The position numbers were made by a program, and so were the translations under genes. A stretch of DNA of 64,000 nucleotides from positions 62,001 through 126,000 of the forward strand of contig PQWQ01000017.1 of the NCBI GenBank assembly GCA_002943765.1, read 5' to 3'. Below the pieces are notes generated by a model. It did not search any database and was not told where the DNA came from. It saw only the letters and a list, made by a program, of their open reading frames with translations. How positions within the stretch are numbered: the stretch's first letter is position 1; each line of letters starts with the position of its first letter. Positions 22,513-35,777 of this stretch are shown piece by piece. The stretch is from Psoroptes ovis. Lineage: Eukaryota > Arthropoda > Arachnida > Sarcoptiformes > Psoroptidae.

Positions 22513-24777
22513 TCAAATGGCAATGGCTAAATTACGTTCAATCAAAACATCTACCACAGATTTACCAGCCAATTGTTTATCCGAATGATCATCATCATTG
22601 AATTGAAGACAAATTTGCAGTTTTTGATTATCATGATCAATTGTTTCATTCCATATTTCGTTATTATCACAATTATCGTTATCATCATTATAAATATTCG
22701 TAACTTTTAATATTTGATTGTTCAATAGTTTATTGAATTCCAATGCTTCATTTGGTAACCAATCAACTTGATTCGGTGGTTTTATACCTGTATTTCAATT
22801 GAAAGAAGGGTTGATTAATTCAATTTCAATTCAAATTAATTCTAAATATTAACCTTTTAATGCCACACGTATCGATTGTTTGGGTACCGAACGAAATTGA
22901 TTATACAATGGTTGCAACTGATCAAGATTCAAAATGACCATTGAACCAATATCGATCAATAAACATGATAAATGATCATCGGATTCAATTTGTAATAGTT
23001 TTATACGTGTCCATTCATTGTCATCGCTATCATTCAATTTAGCTGCATAATATTGTCCTTCTTGTAACACATTCATTGTCAGTTCAATATGTTCATAATC
23101 TTGTGAATAAAATTGTTTCATTTGTTTAAGTATTCGCTCATTTGATTCGTTTAGAAATTTTATATAAAAATGTTTTGGATGTGATATAATGGTACATCGT
23201 ACCATTTTCAGGGAATCATCATCATTTTTGGATGGTAAACGAAAATTTTCAATCGGTTGTCCACCACTGATCACATCTTCAGGATTATTCGATTTAATCA
23301 ATGTTGATTCCATTTTTTGTGTTATTTGCTCGATTGATGGTGGTGGTGGCGAAGTTTTCTCTTCATGTCCATCATCATTAGCAGCAACAGCCGCAGATTC
23401 AGATTCATTCAAAGGTTTTCGATCATCATCATTGGTTTGTATCACAGCAGTTGTTTGATCATCACTATGAGCGGCAGCATCATCAGCAGTCGATTGCCCT
23501 TCGGCAGTCAATCGGGCTCCATCCGATTGTTGTTGACTAGAATCTTTACCATTCTCATCCTTGGATTCACTGTTGGGACTAAAAATGGCCGTCAGTGTCT
23601 TCGTATTCGTTGGTCAATCCTCTTTGACTTACTTTGGACTATTGTAATAGATCACAACTGGATTACTTGGTGGATTCAATGTCGGTTCGATTTCGGTTTG
23701 TTTTGATTTTTGATCAAACGTTTTAAGGGGTTTTTTACCAACATTCGATTTCGCGGATGGCGGCTGTTGCGGTTGATGATAACGGTGATTATCATTATTA
23801 TGATAATTCGATTTCGGCTGATATTGTTTCGAATTACCCTGGGGTTGTTTATAATGATTTGAATATTGTTTCGTATTGTTATTACTATTTGATAGTAAAT
23901 ATTTTGCCGGATGATTATGATGATTATGATTGTTGCCACTTGGATGATGGTTATGATGTTGTATAGGGTTATACCCTTGTTGATGATGATGATTCGGATG
24001 ATGAGGTGATTTATGGCCATGATTTTGTTGATAATGTTGTTGTTTCTTGTATTGCTGATCTGATTTTGATTTGTTTTTATCATCATTTTGCTGCTGTTGT
24101 TGCTGCTGCTTTTGCTTGTCCAACAATTCATCAACATTAATTTCAACATCAGGATCACCATAATAGACTACCACAGGATTCGATATCGGAGCCGTCGGGA
24201 CTGGTACAGGTTTCACTGTAGCAGGCTTGAAAGTATTGGTAGGTGCATAGCTTTTAGATTTATAATGATTCGTAGCATGATTGTTAGGGTTACCACCTCG
24301 ATGTTGTTGGTGTTGATAATGGCCATGATGGTTTTGTTGTTGATATTTCGGACCTTGTTTCGTCGAATGATAATTGTTATGATCACCTTTATTATTACCA
24401 TTCATTTTGCCCTTGTTACCATTGAATTGATTGAATTTATTCTTGGTGAACGGTGATTTATTAGGTTTATGTTGTTTATCGTCGTTTGTTGATTTCGTTG
24501 ATGAGGCGTTGCTACTGGTGTCACTGGCGCTGGTCGATGAGGTGGTAGTCTTTACATCGTTATTACACGTAGATTTAATTGCATTATCAATCAACTATGA
24601 TTGGGGGTGGAAATCAATGATTAGATAACATTCGAAATATTTGAAATATTTGATCCTTGGTTGCAAAACCATAAACCTTTTAAAAACACAAACAAAGACA
24701 CCAACCTTTTCATCGACGATTGATTTATGTTTTTCGATTGTATCCGCTGTAGCCGTTGCTGATGGCGATGATTCCAT
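22513..24777 (-). CDS. Tudor-domain protein with low-complexity N-terminus
   Basis: Four minus-strand exons: 24777-24706, 24594-23633, 23578-22854 and 22787-22513 (TGA). They join in frame to 677 codons. Residues 25-345 are rich in Asn, Gln, His and Lys and contain the motif NPVVVYYGDP, echoed later as NPVVIYYNSP. The folded part (about 470-610) starts VRCTIISHPKHFYIKF and includes LQEGQYYAAKLND, EWTRIKLL and LLIDIGSMVILNLDQLQPL. This is the layout of an extended Tudor domain of the TDRKH/Papi type, which binds methyl-arginine on PIWI-class or other RNP proteins. The usual VDFGD turn is IDIGS here, so cage residues look altered. No KH domains were found upstream, so it is not a plain Papi orthologue. 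Domain call good; role uncertain. Confidence 0.8.
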
Positions 24778-27700
24778 GGTTTCTGTATCTGCCTGCCTGC
24801 CTCTGTAAGTGTTTACAGCACAATTAACTGTGGAAATACATGGAAAATATCAAAGAAAAAATATTAAAACAAATCCATTTATGGACATATGAAATATTTT
24901 GAAATATTTGAGTTGATCATTGAGCCTCTATGAGTATCTATGTATAAACTATAAGCTTTCAACATCAAATATAAACATCAATCAACCAAACATTAATCAA
25001 CTCGTCATTAAATCAACTAAACATCCACTCAGCACACTTAATAGAGACCTCAACCTCATAGAAACGTATTGAAATCCATTTGATTCGATGTTTTCAATCA
25101 TCCACGCATTCTTTTTTCGCTTTCAAAGGATTAAACAAGGTGATAATTACAGGTTTGGCGAATATGAACGCGCGTGGTAACGTAATTGAAACGTTTGCGC
25201 AAGGGTCTACAGGGCTTGGCGTAGTCTGACTAAGAGGCTAAGACGTGGGTCGCCAAGCTCGAGACGCAGCAAGTGCTGAATGGCTCATGGGCTCAGAGCC
25301 TTACCTTACCTTGCGTGGCCTTTTGAGTTGTGATTCAATGGTATTAATTCAAAGGTGATGGAGATGTGCATTGAGATATGCCTGAAAATGATCGAATGAA
25401 ATGAAATGAAATAAACAAACAAAACAAACAGAAAATTACCTTTGACCTAAATTCTAAAGGCTATACATTTTTGTGTTAAGGTATACAGGTATAATAATGG
25501 TCATTTGGCTGAATTATGAATATTTTTTTTTCGAATATTTTCACAGAGAAAATATAATTAACCCTTTTTGAACTCGGCGTAATTAGTGCTTTCACATTCA
25601 AAACAATGATTTTTATGGCGCCCTGAAGGCGCCTGCCGACTGCAAACACTTAATGTTTTGATCTATTTTTATTTTTCAAACACATTTTTTTCTCTCAATT
25701 GTTTGAATGATTAGATATTTGAAATCGATCTGGATGAGAAAAAAAAATTGAATGAATGATGAATGGAGAGAAATTTTTTCGGAAAAATAAAATTTTTCTG
25801 TCTGAAAAAATTTCTGTCAATTTTTCTTCACCCTCCCCCTCCTCTTTGATTTTTCGAATACATAGGGTTCAAAGGGTTAAAAGTTTATCGGGTGAAATTT
25901 CATACAAACAAATGAATTAACAAAAACTTAAAACAAAGCTTATGAGGTCATATAGATCAAATGTTTCAAATCTTTAACATGGCTTAACCCTTTATCAAAC
26001 CTTAATTCAAGGGTTAACCCTTTGAATAATTTAACATATGAAAATATATGTTTCGATTCACCCAGAAAAATAGTCCAATTTGGATGTTTTGGACGTATTA
26101 TTATACATCTTGGTATACGCCTATTGAACCTTTTGGCTATTTATAAACATAATTAGAAAAACTTGCGCAGCAAAGATACCATTAAATATGTCCAGACGTC
26201 ATTGATTGATGATAATTTTGGATTTTAATGCGAAATTTAATGTGAAATTGATCACATTAATTCAAATTTTTTAATGGTCATTAATCACATGAATATAACT
26301 ACAAAGATTAATGATACGATATTTACTTCGCAATCGATTATCATTTGATTATCATTTGATTTGAAATTGGTGGACATTGGAAATGTTAATGATGATTATC
26401 GATGGACATTCATTGCTGCGAGCTATTCATTCAATCATTATCCACCACCATAACCACCGCCACCACCACCCTTACTACCTTATTTCCACTAAAAAACCTC
26501 CCTTCAGAAATCCTTGATCAATTGATGCTAAGCCAGTTGATTATCTTTCGCACAAATCATCGTAATAAGCAGGTATATGTGTACGTACTTGTGCCGCATT
26601 CTCTTGCGTATATCAACTGTAAGTATGAGGTGCATACCTTTAAATAATTTCAAATACCTTTGAAGATATGCGCAAACAAAAGTACTTTTAGACACAAAAT
26701 TACAAATCAAAATCAATTACATTGTCAAAAATTGAATTTTCTCATAGCTTTAGCAGCTATAACTGCAGCCATATTACTGATGTTTGCTCATTTAAAACAA
26801 GCGTAGATTTGCGCGAAGAGGATCAACAGGTTAACTGGTCAAAATCAGTGAAAATAATTTATTGATTGATTAATTCATAAATTCATAAGATTTAGGTCAA
26901 AACCTAATTAATATGATCAAAGTAAACATGACCATTGATTGATTGATTGATTCACAATTCGTGATCATTCAATTATCTTTGAGTGAATTTTACCACCATC
27001 ATCAACCATCATTCAGTGATGATGAAGTTAATCAATCAAATTGGTCATATTGGTCATTCATAGGATCATTCAAAGGTTCGCAATTATGCGTGCTTTGAAG
27101 GTTTTTCTCAAGGGTTTATGAAGGTTTTCGAAAGGTTTATGAAGGTTTTAAAGGGTTTTATTAAGGTTTTTGCCTTTGAAGCTTGCGTAGTTTCTCATAG
27201 GTTCTCAGAGGCTCACAAAGGCTATACATTTTTCAAAGGTTCACGCTAAAAATTCAAAATTTTTAAAGGTTAATGTTTGATTAAGGGAAATTTTAGAAAA
27301 TTCAAAAATGTCTGTGACCTCAATTTTGTTGAGAAAAAAAAAATAATTCGATTCATTCATTGATTGATGATGATAATATCATCGTATGACATACATAAGC
27401 CTTTTTTTGGTTATCAAAGGCTTAAAAGGGGACGATGGTGGCGCCGGTGGTGTTTATGAGGGGCAAACCTTTGAAAAACATTCGAAAAATTTCTCGCGAA
27501 AATCGAATCAAAACGATCAAATGACAAGCAAAGTAAACCGAACTGGTCACTTGTCAATTCGAATCAAAGATTTGATTTTCAGCCAAAGGTCTGACCCTTT
27601 TAAAATGATCAAATGATTAATGAATTATGAATTTTTGCATTTGAAATTAATTAAAACTGATTAAAAATACAAGAAAATACAAATAACTTACCAAATAGTA

Positions 27701-30700
27701 TGATGTTCAAAGATGATAATATCGTTCATCAACAATCAATGGGCCATCAATGATTACCACAATTAATGATCGTTGTTTGCATTCACTATGCTTTGGCATC
27801 CAAGGAATGCCTGGAATTTCTATGTAAGTTTGTTTGTTTGATGATAAATAATTCAATTTGATTTGAAGAAAAGGAATTTTAATCTGTATTTAATCAACCA
27901 GAACAACACCAAGTAAACAAATCCGTTTAAATCATTCGAAGTAAGAAACAAAGTAAACAATTCAATTCAATTCAAATTGAGCATAAACAAATCAAAATTC
28001 ATTCGAAGAATACGAATATTCACCAGAAACACTTGGGCGTCTCGATTCTGGGCATTCGCAGCGAATGAACAAACGATCAAATAAACGAATTCTTTAGACT
28101 GTGTCTACGAGCGATTCTTTCGAAGATTTTCTTGATCATCGACCAAGAAATTTTGATGGCAACAATCAATGAACACCGACAGTCGACTGATGAATGATGA
28201 AGATATAAGACGCGATGAGTCGAAGTTATGACTGGCAATTGGTGGGAATCATCATTTAAAATAAGTCAAAATTAAATCATCATCAGAAATGTTGTGGTGA
28301 TGGTGGTGGTGGTGCATAGGAATTTCAACGAAATTATTTAATCAAGATTTTCTTTTTTTTTTTGTTTAAATAATGCTGATTCGGCTACGTTTTAACGCTA
28401 CATTCGTTGGTATGCGCATTATATGTTTATGTTCGCATGTGCTTAGATATTTGTTTTTTTGGCAAATGTAATTTCGATTAATGATAAATAATGATGATAC
28501 ATCGACACAAAAATGTATGACAAATTATTATTTTTGTTGAATCATCATCATTCGAATGAACATTCGATGATCAACATGATCATTGATCAATGATATTTGA
28601 TCATTAAAACATTCAAATCAATGATCAAATATTCAGTGATCAAAGGGTGGCCATAAACGCAAAGACAGGCGTGGCAAGCCTGGCACAACAGGAAGCGATT
28701 ACCGCTAAATAAAATGATTAACAGATTATTTACATTCAAAACAAACAATGCTGAATGGCAAAGAATGCTGAAATCGGAACACAAATCAAAATCACCGACT
28801 GATTATAATCAAAACATCACAACAAGTGAACACAAATCGAACATAATCATTAATTTGTCGATTTAGCTGATTAATTTCATTTATCAATGATTACAATGTA
28901 AACATGTTACATGCACAAACACACAAATCGATACATAGAAACATCAAGTTATTCGAATCATATCATGTAAACAATCGATCGATTCACACAAATTGAAATA
29001 TCAGCAAATATCACCGATAAATTTGACACAATTTGACGATTGATAATTGCGATATGTTCAGATGTGGCAAATGACTGAAGGATGGAGAAAAATGAATTTA
29101 ATACGCCAGGAGAGAGCGAGCGAGGAGAGAAAGCGCGGAAGGGATAAGCACAGCTAAAGGGTTGGAGAGAGAGAAAGCTTTAAGAAGAAAAACATTTGCC
29201 GAAAGGGGGAGGCAAAAGGTGGCGAAGATGTCTCTCTTCTTCGATGTTTACTTACTATTTTAAGACTGCCGTAAGATGTGATGAGTATCTGGTGATGATA
29301 ATCATTGATTGAAGATAGAGACATCGTGATGCATTACAGCGGTGTCCAACTGCCGCGCACGCCTTAATTCACAAAAGATGCTGACGCTTAAGCAAAGAGG
29401 TACGCAAATCGTTGACGACCGCTGACTGGATCGGCCGCATCCCTTTTAGCTGCCAACTTTCAAATAAACTTACGTCATCATCTCGACTCTAATGCGATGT
29501 AAGCTGACGGTGTATGCGCAGCTAGCGGTAAGGGAATGATGTGATCGCATCGCATCGGGTTGCCAACTCAAAGACTTTCGCTTTTGCTGCTGAGAAATGT
29601 TTCTGTTGGCCGGAAAATTCCCGGCAATTTTGCCGGCTACGCCAGCTGATTTGTTTTAAGCGAAATTTATGAATGAATTTACTACGCATGAATTACTACG
29701 AATGAAAGGGTTATAACCTTTTTAATTTAACAAACATTTTTTTTAATTCATGAAAATTGATTGATTAATTAAATAAATTAACAAAAAATTAATTAATTAC
29801 GAAAAATTCATTAAAATAATTATGGGAAATTTTCCCGGAAAAAAAATTTCATTGAAAATACTGGAAATATTTTTCTTTTTGAACAAAAAATGTTTCTGGA
29901 ATAATGCTGCTCTCAGAGGTATATGTTCGGCTCGGAACCTTTTAGACATTTTGATGATACTGATACAGGGGTATAATATACTGGTGCTGGTATGCAATCT
30001 CGGTGGAATGTCGGATGCTTTAAATAAATTAATAGGCCATCTCTGTCATACTTTGCCGTCTTAAAGTTTTTTACTCGTTTTCGGGAACTTTTCTCTTGGG
30101 TGAACTTTGATTCGTCGACAGCAGATGGCGTTGTATATGTGCTCGTTGCGGGTGCTGCTTTACGGAAACTGGTTGCGGACGTTGCGTAAGAAGATATGGC
30201 TTGCGGTGGTATTCGATGAACAGCGCGTCAGGGCATAGGCTCGATGGGATTATGTAAATTTTTTTTGTCCGAAATTTTTATGGAAAAAAACCAAAAAATG
30301 AAAGGAAAATTTCTCGAGAAATTTCCCCGCAAGTTTGTGTTTAAAAGGGTTGTATCTGTTGTGTTTGGTGATTATTAAGGGTGATAGGTGTCTTGTGGTA
30401 AATTGGAATCTAGGATTTTTTTTTGGGTACCTGAAGGGTTGAAACTTTACTTAAGGGTGCTTACCCTTACTCTAAGGGTGGAAATGAATCTCTAAATTAA
30501 TGCTATGATCGTATTACAAATGATAAAGACAGGTCGCGCAAGCGACCGACCAGCTTATCATTTGATATACGCTGGAACTCCATTTTTTTCCTCGAGGTAA
30601 AATTCCAAGAATTCTAGAAATTTACCGGAAAATGGTCTGAGATTTAATGGGGTCTGGTTGATAGGTGTATTATCTCGAGTATCTTGTATTAAATCTAGAT

Positions 30701-31500
30701 TACCACGTGTTAAATATGAAATACGTGATTCATGAATCATATTCAACAGGTGGTCGGTCTCTCTGAAATTTTCTTTCAAATATTAAGTTAATCATATCAA
30801 ATAATCAATGTTGTTGTTTTAGTTCATCAATGATTCAATGAATTCAAAGAATCGTTTTCAGAGTAAATCAATGAATTGATTAATTTATTAAAACACGTGT
30901 TAATCAATTGTTCGATTAATTAATTAATCAATTAATAACGGAGGTCAAAGAGCTGAAAATCGAACGTAGATTGTATCATACTTTACACGTGTAAATGTGT
31001 ATGAATGCGCAAGCTTTGGCCAAGCAAGTTCGTAATTAGGTCAACAATTACAATCGATTTAAGGCCAAAGGTCGATCATTTGACAATGTTATTGATGATG
31101 ATATGACACATAAACAATGAATTCTTCAATGTCAGATGGAAATACGAACATTTTTTTTTTAACCAAAATCAAATTCAATCAACACGTGATCAAATAAACC
31201 TTTGAAATTTTAGTTACCACGTGTTACCACGTGTGACCCCTTAAGTTTGAGTTATGTTATATGACAATTAGTTGAAATTTTACAAGTCTATTTAGTTCAT
31301 AAGGTATTCAAAGATTGTCAAATGTCAACAGGTGTCCACGAAGGGTATACACCTGGACTATTTGATTATGGCTAAATATCAGTCGGGTGGTCATTGAAAT
31401 TTCATTTCGGATAAACAGGTGTTGATTGAACAAGTTGATAGTTGTTGATGGTCATTGGTCATTTTCAAAGGTTGGTATCTTCGGTTTTTTCCAATAATTC
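24778..31500. other. Long gene-poor region
   Basis: About 6.7 kb with no gene I can support. Contents: AAGGGTTT-type repeats (27080-27260), microsatellite-like ATTC/GAAT tracts, a GC-richer patch at about 25150-25320, a short hairpin GGCGCCCTGAAGGCGCC near 25618, a purine-rich GAGAGCGAGCGAGGAGAGA stretch at 29100-29180, and a GC-richer block at 29340-29640. A dispersed repeat shared in inverted orientation with 40435-40523 starts at 30251. The open frames here (27386-27616, 29822-30064, 30558-30779) look random. Confidence 0.5.
30251..30345 (+). repeat. Dispersed repeat, inverted relative to 40435-40523
   Basis: Starts GATTATGTAAATTTT, then TTGTCCGAAAT, AACCAAAAA and AAATTTCTCGAGAAATTTCC. 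The reverse complement of 40435-40523 has the same ordered words (GATTATGTAAATTTTGTCCG, GGTTTTTTTGACC, GAGAAAATTTCTC). Similarity is imperfect, as expected for old copies of a non-coding transposon or satellite-like unit. Both copies lie in gene-poor DNA. Confidence 0.45.
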
Positions 31501-31504
31501 ATAG

Positions 31505-33475
31505 AATATTCAAGCAAAATTTTTCAAATTTCTTCCAATTAAGAATTCCAAAGGTCAAGAGCTTGATTATTCGATTTATCATATTCAAATTCTTCATTAA
31601 AAGATTTTCGCCAATTTGTTTATTTTTGTATACGTCGAATGAATAGTTTCCAATTCGAAGACGATGTTCGACTTTATGATGAAAATCGCCGGCTGTGAAT
31701 TGTTTCTTGACGGACAGTTTGTAAGGTTTCATTTTTACAAATACTTGTGACACATTATCTTCAATCAAACTCTGGTTCTCACACAATACAGAAACACGAA
31801 TTCATTTATTGAAGTGTAACTGTATTTCTTCTTTATACAGAATACTGTCCTTTTCACAGTCTTTCTTGGTCCATAAATTTTCCACAGGCTGATTTTTGTC
31901 ACAATCTTTTTCGGGATTTGTTAATCAAAAAACTTTGTGAAGGTCGCTCATGAATCATGGTCCACCAAATTCATATTGGCAGAGTTCATTATCATGGTTT
32001 TGATACAATAAAAATGGATGACTTTCATATATTACCAAATCTCTGTAAATTTCTGGTTCCACAAATTCCAATATCAAATCAGATTGTGACGTAATCATGC
32101 AGCCTAGAAACTGCCATTGATCGTAATTATCATCGGGACCGACTAATTGAGAAAATAATAAAGTCAATTCGATGGGAACATGTGATTTTTTAGCCATAGC
32201 GAAAAATTTTATCAAATTTTGGTTGGTTATCAATAATCTAGGGTCTATGATGGCTTTGTGTGATAATTCTTACAAGAAAATATGATGTTTTTATTGAGCC
32301 ATCGCAATTTCGATAAATTAGTTTGTTAGTTAACTATTCCAATAGCAGCTTTTGATTTGCCATTAGTGTTTTTAGCTGCTCACTTTGTTTAATTTGGTTC
32401 GTTTTTAAATCATCAATTTTTCGATGAAATGTCCAATTCGCGAGGAAGTCAATAATACTTTGTCCGATATGAATAATTTTGTCATAATTATCAAACAAAA
32501 ATTTTGCACCTTGTAATATTATTCCGTCGCACCTTTTTCATGTATGACCTTCGATTTGATTAAATAAATTTTCAATTGATGCATTACTTTTGGCGTAATT
32601 ATTCATTATCGGATTCATTACCAATTCATCATGTCGTGTCTCACATTCCAGATTGATTCGATTTTGTTTCAATATTTCACAAGGTCTCATTAGGCGTATA
32701 ATAAAATAGGTGTTGTAATGCCAAAAGGTCGCCTTTGCCAGGTCTGCATGAAAACCATCTTGACAATCTTGGTAAAAAGCATCATATGTTTATATTTTCG
32801 ATTTTTTAAAAAATTAGTTTTCGAATATCATTGGCGATGGGCTCCATTAATTCTTGCCATGACATTCCAGACTCTTTCATGTCGATAGAACGCCATATCA
32901 TCAATAGATTAATCTATTTAGGTTTCGTTCTCATGATCTGATAATTATCAATGTCCAAATACAATACATAAACTTTGTTATTAATGCTCGATTCTTGGAG
33001 TGGATTCGTCATCACAAATTCATCCCCATATATGATGAGTCGTAGAGTTCTAGCCAGTCCATTTTCAAAAACATATTTTGAGATGTTCTGCTGGTCTTCG
33101 TTTAGGATGATTTGCACCAGTTCATCGTTCAAAATGTAGTTTTTAAGAATAGGCTTTATGGGTATGTAAAAATAATTTTTGTTTATTTTCTTGAAGCTGC
33201 ATTCTACTGGTGCTATGTAATTGGACATTTGTTCGGTGTATTTACGTTGATAATGATCAGATTTCAATAACTTGAGTAGAATTTCTGTAAGTCGTGACCC
33301 TGGTATCAATCTCTTGAAAATAGGCTCCAAGAGATCAATGCATGTCTTCAATGTGACATTGTTACTGGCTCTAGTTTTAATTATCGTTTCGGCGCATATT
33401 TCAAATGTTTCATAATCGTAATGCCATAATTCTTTCTTAGCATCTGACAAGAATGGACTCGGATCCTTTTCGGTA
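31505..33475 (-). pseudogene. Broken retroelement/envelope-like sequence, inverted copy 1
   Basis: The minus strand carries several open segments in order: a 178-codon part (33450-32914), a middle part with a heptad-like coiled coil (about 32580-32290, KQSEQLKTLMANQKLLLEKL), a part with PIELTLLF and QFLGCMITSQSDLILEF (32233-31955), and a last part (31786-31499). It is interrupted by stops and frame changes. The same order and the same stops recur at 37105-39060. A coiled coil followed by a PIELT-like block recalls the envelope-like proteins of some Ty3/gypsy elements (baculovirus-F type). That is inference from layout, not a confident homology. About 125 bp further upstream on the same strand another frame ends in a stop (about 33600-33480), perhaps the end of a pol-like gene. 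Defective. Confidence 0.6.
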
Positions 33476-33789
33476 ATTATCCTTGTGCTTCAAAAACGAG
33501 CTTTGAGCTTTTCATTGCAGGGTATTGGTCCGCAACTTCCTGTTCAGAATTGGTTGAGCTTTGTATTTTCTCCTCTTGATTCATCATTTCGTCATAAATG
33601 GTGGTATAGTTGTTCTTGATCTAAAGTAGTTCAATGTGTTTTGTTCTACACATTGTGGAATTGATGAAATGGCCGAATTGACCCAAAAAAAAGGCCCGGC
33701 GTCAGAAGAAAAATTACTGAACTCCATAACATTCTTCTAAGTGAGACAGTATCGATATCCAAGCCTTTATATTAAAAAAATATGAACTT

Positions 33790-34620
33790 GATTCGGCGAT
33801 AGGGATGTCTAGATTTGCTGATATTGAAGACCGATTAATCCATGCGAAGATATTCTCGAATTTAGACGTTAGCCAAGGGTATTTGGACCACATTGAAATG
33901 CACATCCATTGGACAAACATAAAAACCAGTTTTGTCACAAAATTTGATCAATACCCAGTGGAAACGACTACCCTTTGGTCTAAAGAATGCACCCATGATC
34001 TTCCAGCGAATACTATGAAATATCATCCTGAAAAAACACAATCTTCATCTATTTGCCCACAATTATATTGATGATATTATCATATTCTCCAAAACGGAAC
34101 AAGAACATCTCGAACATGTGTAAATTTGGTTTTAAAAGCATTTATAAAAGAAAATATAATATATTAAAACCATCCAAATGCGAATTTCGGCAAGTCTTAC
34201 ATCACATACTGGTGACATAAGATTTCCGAAAGCGGAATTTCGCCTACTCGCAATAACGTTGAAGCTGCTATCGTAAAGGCAAAATCTCCCAAATAATTTA
34301 AAAGAACTAAGAGGATGATTTCTTGGTCAGATGATCAACTATTATCATCGCTTTATTGAAAATCGACCCAAGTCAACATATACCATCTTACAGGAACTAT
34401 TGAAAATGGGAATGTGGCGTGAAGAACATCACGAAAGAATTTGATGAATTAAAAAAAAAACTTATTAATCAAGGAGCCGCCGATCCTTTAAAATATTTAA
34501 TGCACAAGCAGCCATAAAAATTTATACCGATGCCAGAGTATCAAAGGCATTGGAGCTGTGTTGAAACAATTAGATTCGAATGGCGAAGAACATCCGATAT
34601 CATACTTCTCTGATATCATA
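33790..34620 (+). pseudogene. Ty3/gypsy reverse transcriptase-RNase H relic
   Basis: Plus-strand remnants of a retrotransposon pol gene in the right order across several frames. Reverse transcriptase blocks are KIFSNLDVSQGY, SFVTKFDQYP and the catalytic YIDDIIIFSKTEQEHLEH. LKPSKCEFRQ and a GQMINYYHRFIEN-like thumb/connection block follow. RNase H begins at about 34500 with IYTDA and ends near EEHPISYFS. Multiple frameshifts and stops make it non-functional. No gag, protease, integrase or LTR was recognised nearby. It lies between the two inverted envelope-like copies, on the same strand as copy 2. Confidence 0.8.
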
Positions 34621-35587
34621 CTTTGATGTGGTTGATGTGACTAAAAGTCATTCTGATCAAATCGATCCGTCCCTTTTTATAATCATTATTGTATCATTTC
34701 AAAATTTGTTTACATTTTTTTATTTGTTATGTTTAGATGAATTATTCGTAATGTTCATGTCGTTATTTTACTTAATCGTTCATATTCGACCACGAAGAGC
34801 ACTTGTGACTAACAACAGATTTGTTTTAATTGTGAATTCCTACAAGGGATGTTTATAATTTCATATTGTTGATTAAATTTGATTTTGTTTAATGGTTTTT
34901 CGGTTTTATGTTTTTAATGATCAATATTTTGTGATTAATTAAACCGATAACCATATTTGGAAGTTTTATCATTAGTTGTTTATGTAAACAACCCTTTGTC
35001 GGAATTTATAATCATTTGAATTTTTTTTATGGAATGTTGTTAGCTCACATTCTTCAGTAGTCGAACATGAACATCGATATCATGGTTCATCTATGACATA
35101 TATTAGTACTATTTCAATAATTTTTTATTTTTATTTTTTTTTATAAATGTAATAGAAATGGTAGTTATTGATCAGAAAAGATGTTATTTAACATCATTAA
35201 TATTAAATCATTAGCTGAATAATGATAATGTTTAGCTGATTACCATATGTAATGTATGAACCTTGTAATCAAGAATAAATCTCGAATTATCACGTACTAA
35301 CCTGAAATGAACAATAACATTTGTGAAAAACAAAACAAAAATGAAATAACTCGAATATTCCAGATTTATAGACAAAACATTCTGATCATAAAAATGATTA
35401 AGTAAACATTCACACAGTATTAGAAACAGATCAAAGATTAACATCATGTCGATGATGTTATAAAATATTCCAAATAAGGTGAAATAACAATTAACAAAGA
35501 AGACAAAACATTTCCATGTAACACATTTAAACAGATTATGTAAACATTACCATAGCTGAATAACCAAAACATTTCTAAAACTGAATT
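34621..35587. other. Intergenic, nothing recognised
   Basis: AT-rich, with no coding signal beyond a 92-codon frame (34580-34858) that begins in the RNase H relic and continues as a hydrophobic reading. A TTTTTATTTTTATTTTTTTT run lies near 35120. It may contain the rest of the retroelement, too decayed to read. Confidence 0.5.
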
Positions 35588-35595
35588 GTCTAAAC

Positions 35596-35769
35596 CAGTG
35601 ATTCCCAAACTTTTTGGGACCATTGCCCACTTTCACAAAAAAAATATCCTTCATCGCCCACCCCTTAAGAAATGTCCATTGCCCAATAATGTGCCAATGG
35701 ACCATTATCGCCCACCTGAGTCGCTGAATCGCCCGTGGTGGGCGATATCGCCCAGTTTGGGAATCACTG
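35596..35769. mobile_element. 174-bp hAT-type MITE with perfect 8-bp target duplication
   Basis: Terminal inverted repeats of 16 bp, CAGTGATTCCCAAACT, at both ends. The element is flanked by identical 8-bp direct repeats GTCTAAAC (35588-35595 and 35770-35777). TIRs beginning CAGTG and 8-bp duplications are the hallmark of hAT transposons. The interior is short, relatively GC-rich and contains repeated CGCCCAC and GGGCGATATCGCCC words; there is no transposase. The intact duplication indicates a fairly young insertion. Confidence 0.93.
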
Positions 35770-35777
35770 GTCTAAAC

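Noticed and set aside
25150..25330. GC-richer patch with tRNA-like look
   Set aside because: No cloverleaf pairing, and no GGTTCGA-type T-loop could be placed.
29270..29340. GTGATGA / ATGAT words resembling a C/D-box snoRNA
   Set aside because: No paired terminal stem or proper D box was found.
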